Positions 63,972 to 64,000 of a DNA stretch of 64,000 nucleotides are shown here, one piece after another. The position numbers and the translations under genes are program-made. The notes under the pieces were generated by a model. That model was not told the DNA's origin. It worked only from the letters and a program-made list of their open reading frames with translations, and did no database searches. Each line of letters opens with the position of its first letter. Within the stretch, counting starts at the first letter, position 1. Origin of the DNA: Bradyrhizobium sp. CB3481 (GTDB lineage Bacteria > Pseudomonadota > Alphaproteobacteria > Rhizobiales > Xanthobacteraceae); NCBI RefSeq assembly GCF_029714305.1, contig NZ_CP121647.1, forward strand, positions 6,778,501 through 6,842,500, in the 5' to 3' direction.

Positions 63972-64000
63972 GCCTTTCGATCGATCGCGACAAATTCCAG
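63968..64000 (+). CDS. start of the next hut-cluster gene (3' part outside window)
   Basis: An ATG overlaps the hutF stop (ATGA) and the frame is open to the window end, encoding MSLSIDRDKFQ. Only 11 residues are visible, too few to identify. By position, hutC (GntR repressor) or hutG (N-formylglutamate deformylase) is expected. Confidence 0.5.
   Translation, partial: MSLSIDRDKFQ

Overview
The window is high-GC alphaproteobacterial chromosome. Gene content and style point to a Bradyrhizobium / Rhodopseudomonas-type member of the Nitrobacteraceae: a NAD-dependent formate dehydrogenase with a fused beta subunit, a LigD/Ku pair, DUF3309, DUF2157 and GDYXXLXY small proteins, TAXI and Peripla_BP_6 binding proteins, and long mosaic palindromes in intergenic gaps. 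This assignment is inference from gene families, not from a marker gene. There is no rRNA, phage, insertion sequence or CRISPR array. One tRNA is present.

Layout. (1) 1-8.1 kb: glgB (5' end outside), glgX, treZ, treY, a tightly packed set that converts glycogen or maltodextrin to trehalose. (2) 8.1-12.6 kb: a PHA-system protein, a DUF3309 membrane peptide, and divergent ligD and ku for non-homologous end joining. (3) 12.8-17.9 kb: an acyl-CoA synthetase, a DUF2157/GDYXXLXY membrane pair and a LysM protein. (4) 18.1-32.3 kb: a formate/molybdenum block with a two-subunit NAD formate dehydrogenase, an oxalate/formate-type MFS transporter, a sensor kinase with a sigma-54 activator, tusA, moeA, mobB, fdhD and mobA. 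The transporter gene has a near-perfect -24/-12 promoter and two upstream palindromes, which ties it to the adjacent two-component system.

(5) 32.4-39.1 kb: two unrecognised genes, then a three-gene operon of two MoeA-like proteins (one divergent, one with a C-terminal binding-protein-like domain) and a NicC-like flavin monooxygenase; then two solute-binding protein genes. (6) 40.3-43.8 kb: tRNA-Ile2(CAU), and 3.4 kb downstream a degenerate copy of its 3' half. These bracket a secretory lipase and a DUF4403 protein and look like an old tRNA-linked insertion.

(7) 43.8-49.3 kb: peptidoglycan amino-sugar recycling (nagA, a BadF-type kinase, murQ, a SIS-domain deaminase/isomerase), with an aspartate kinase paralogue abutting nagA. 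(8) 49.4-56.7 kb: a six-gene operon (two amidohydrolases, a Rieske ferredoxin, an iron-type ABC transporter) divergent from a MarR regulator, with three palindromes between them. It is probably catabolic, but no terminal oxygenase is present. (9) 56.7-64 kb: a Cys/Met-metabolism PLP enzyme, then the histidine utilisation genes hutU, hutH, hutI and divergent hutF, with a candidate HutC operator between hutI and hutF. The next gene starts at the window edge.

The strongest non-routine signals are the sigma-54 promoter with paired activator sites at 24.87-24.97 kb, the tRNA-Ile2 half-copy at 43.76 kb, the MoeA/MoeA-PBP/NicC operon, the aspartate kinase paralogue in the amino-sugar cluster, and the orphan Rieske/amidohydrolase operon.
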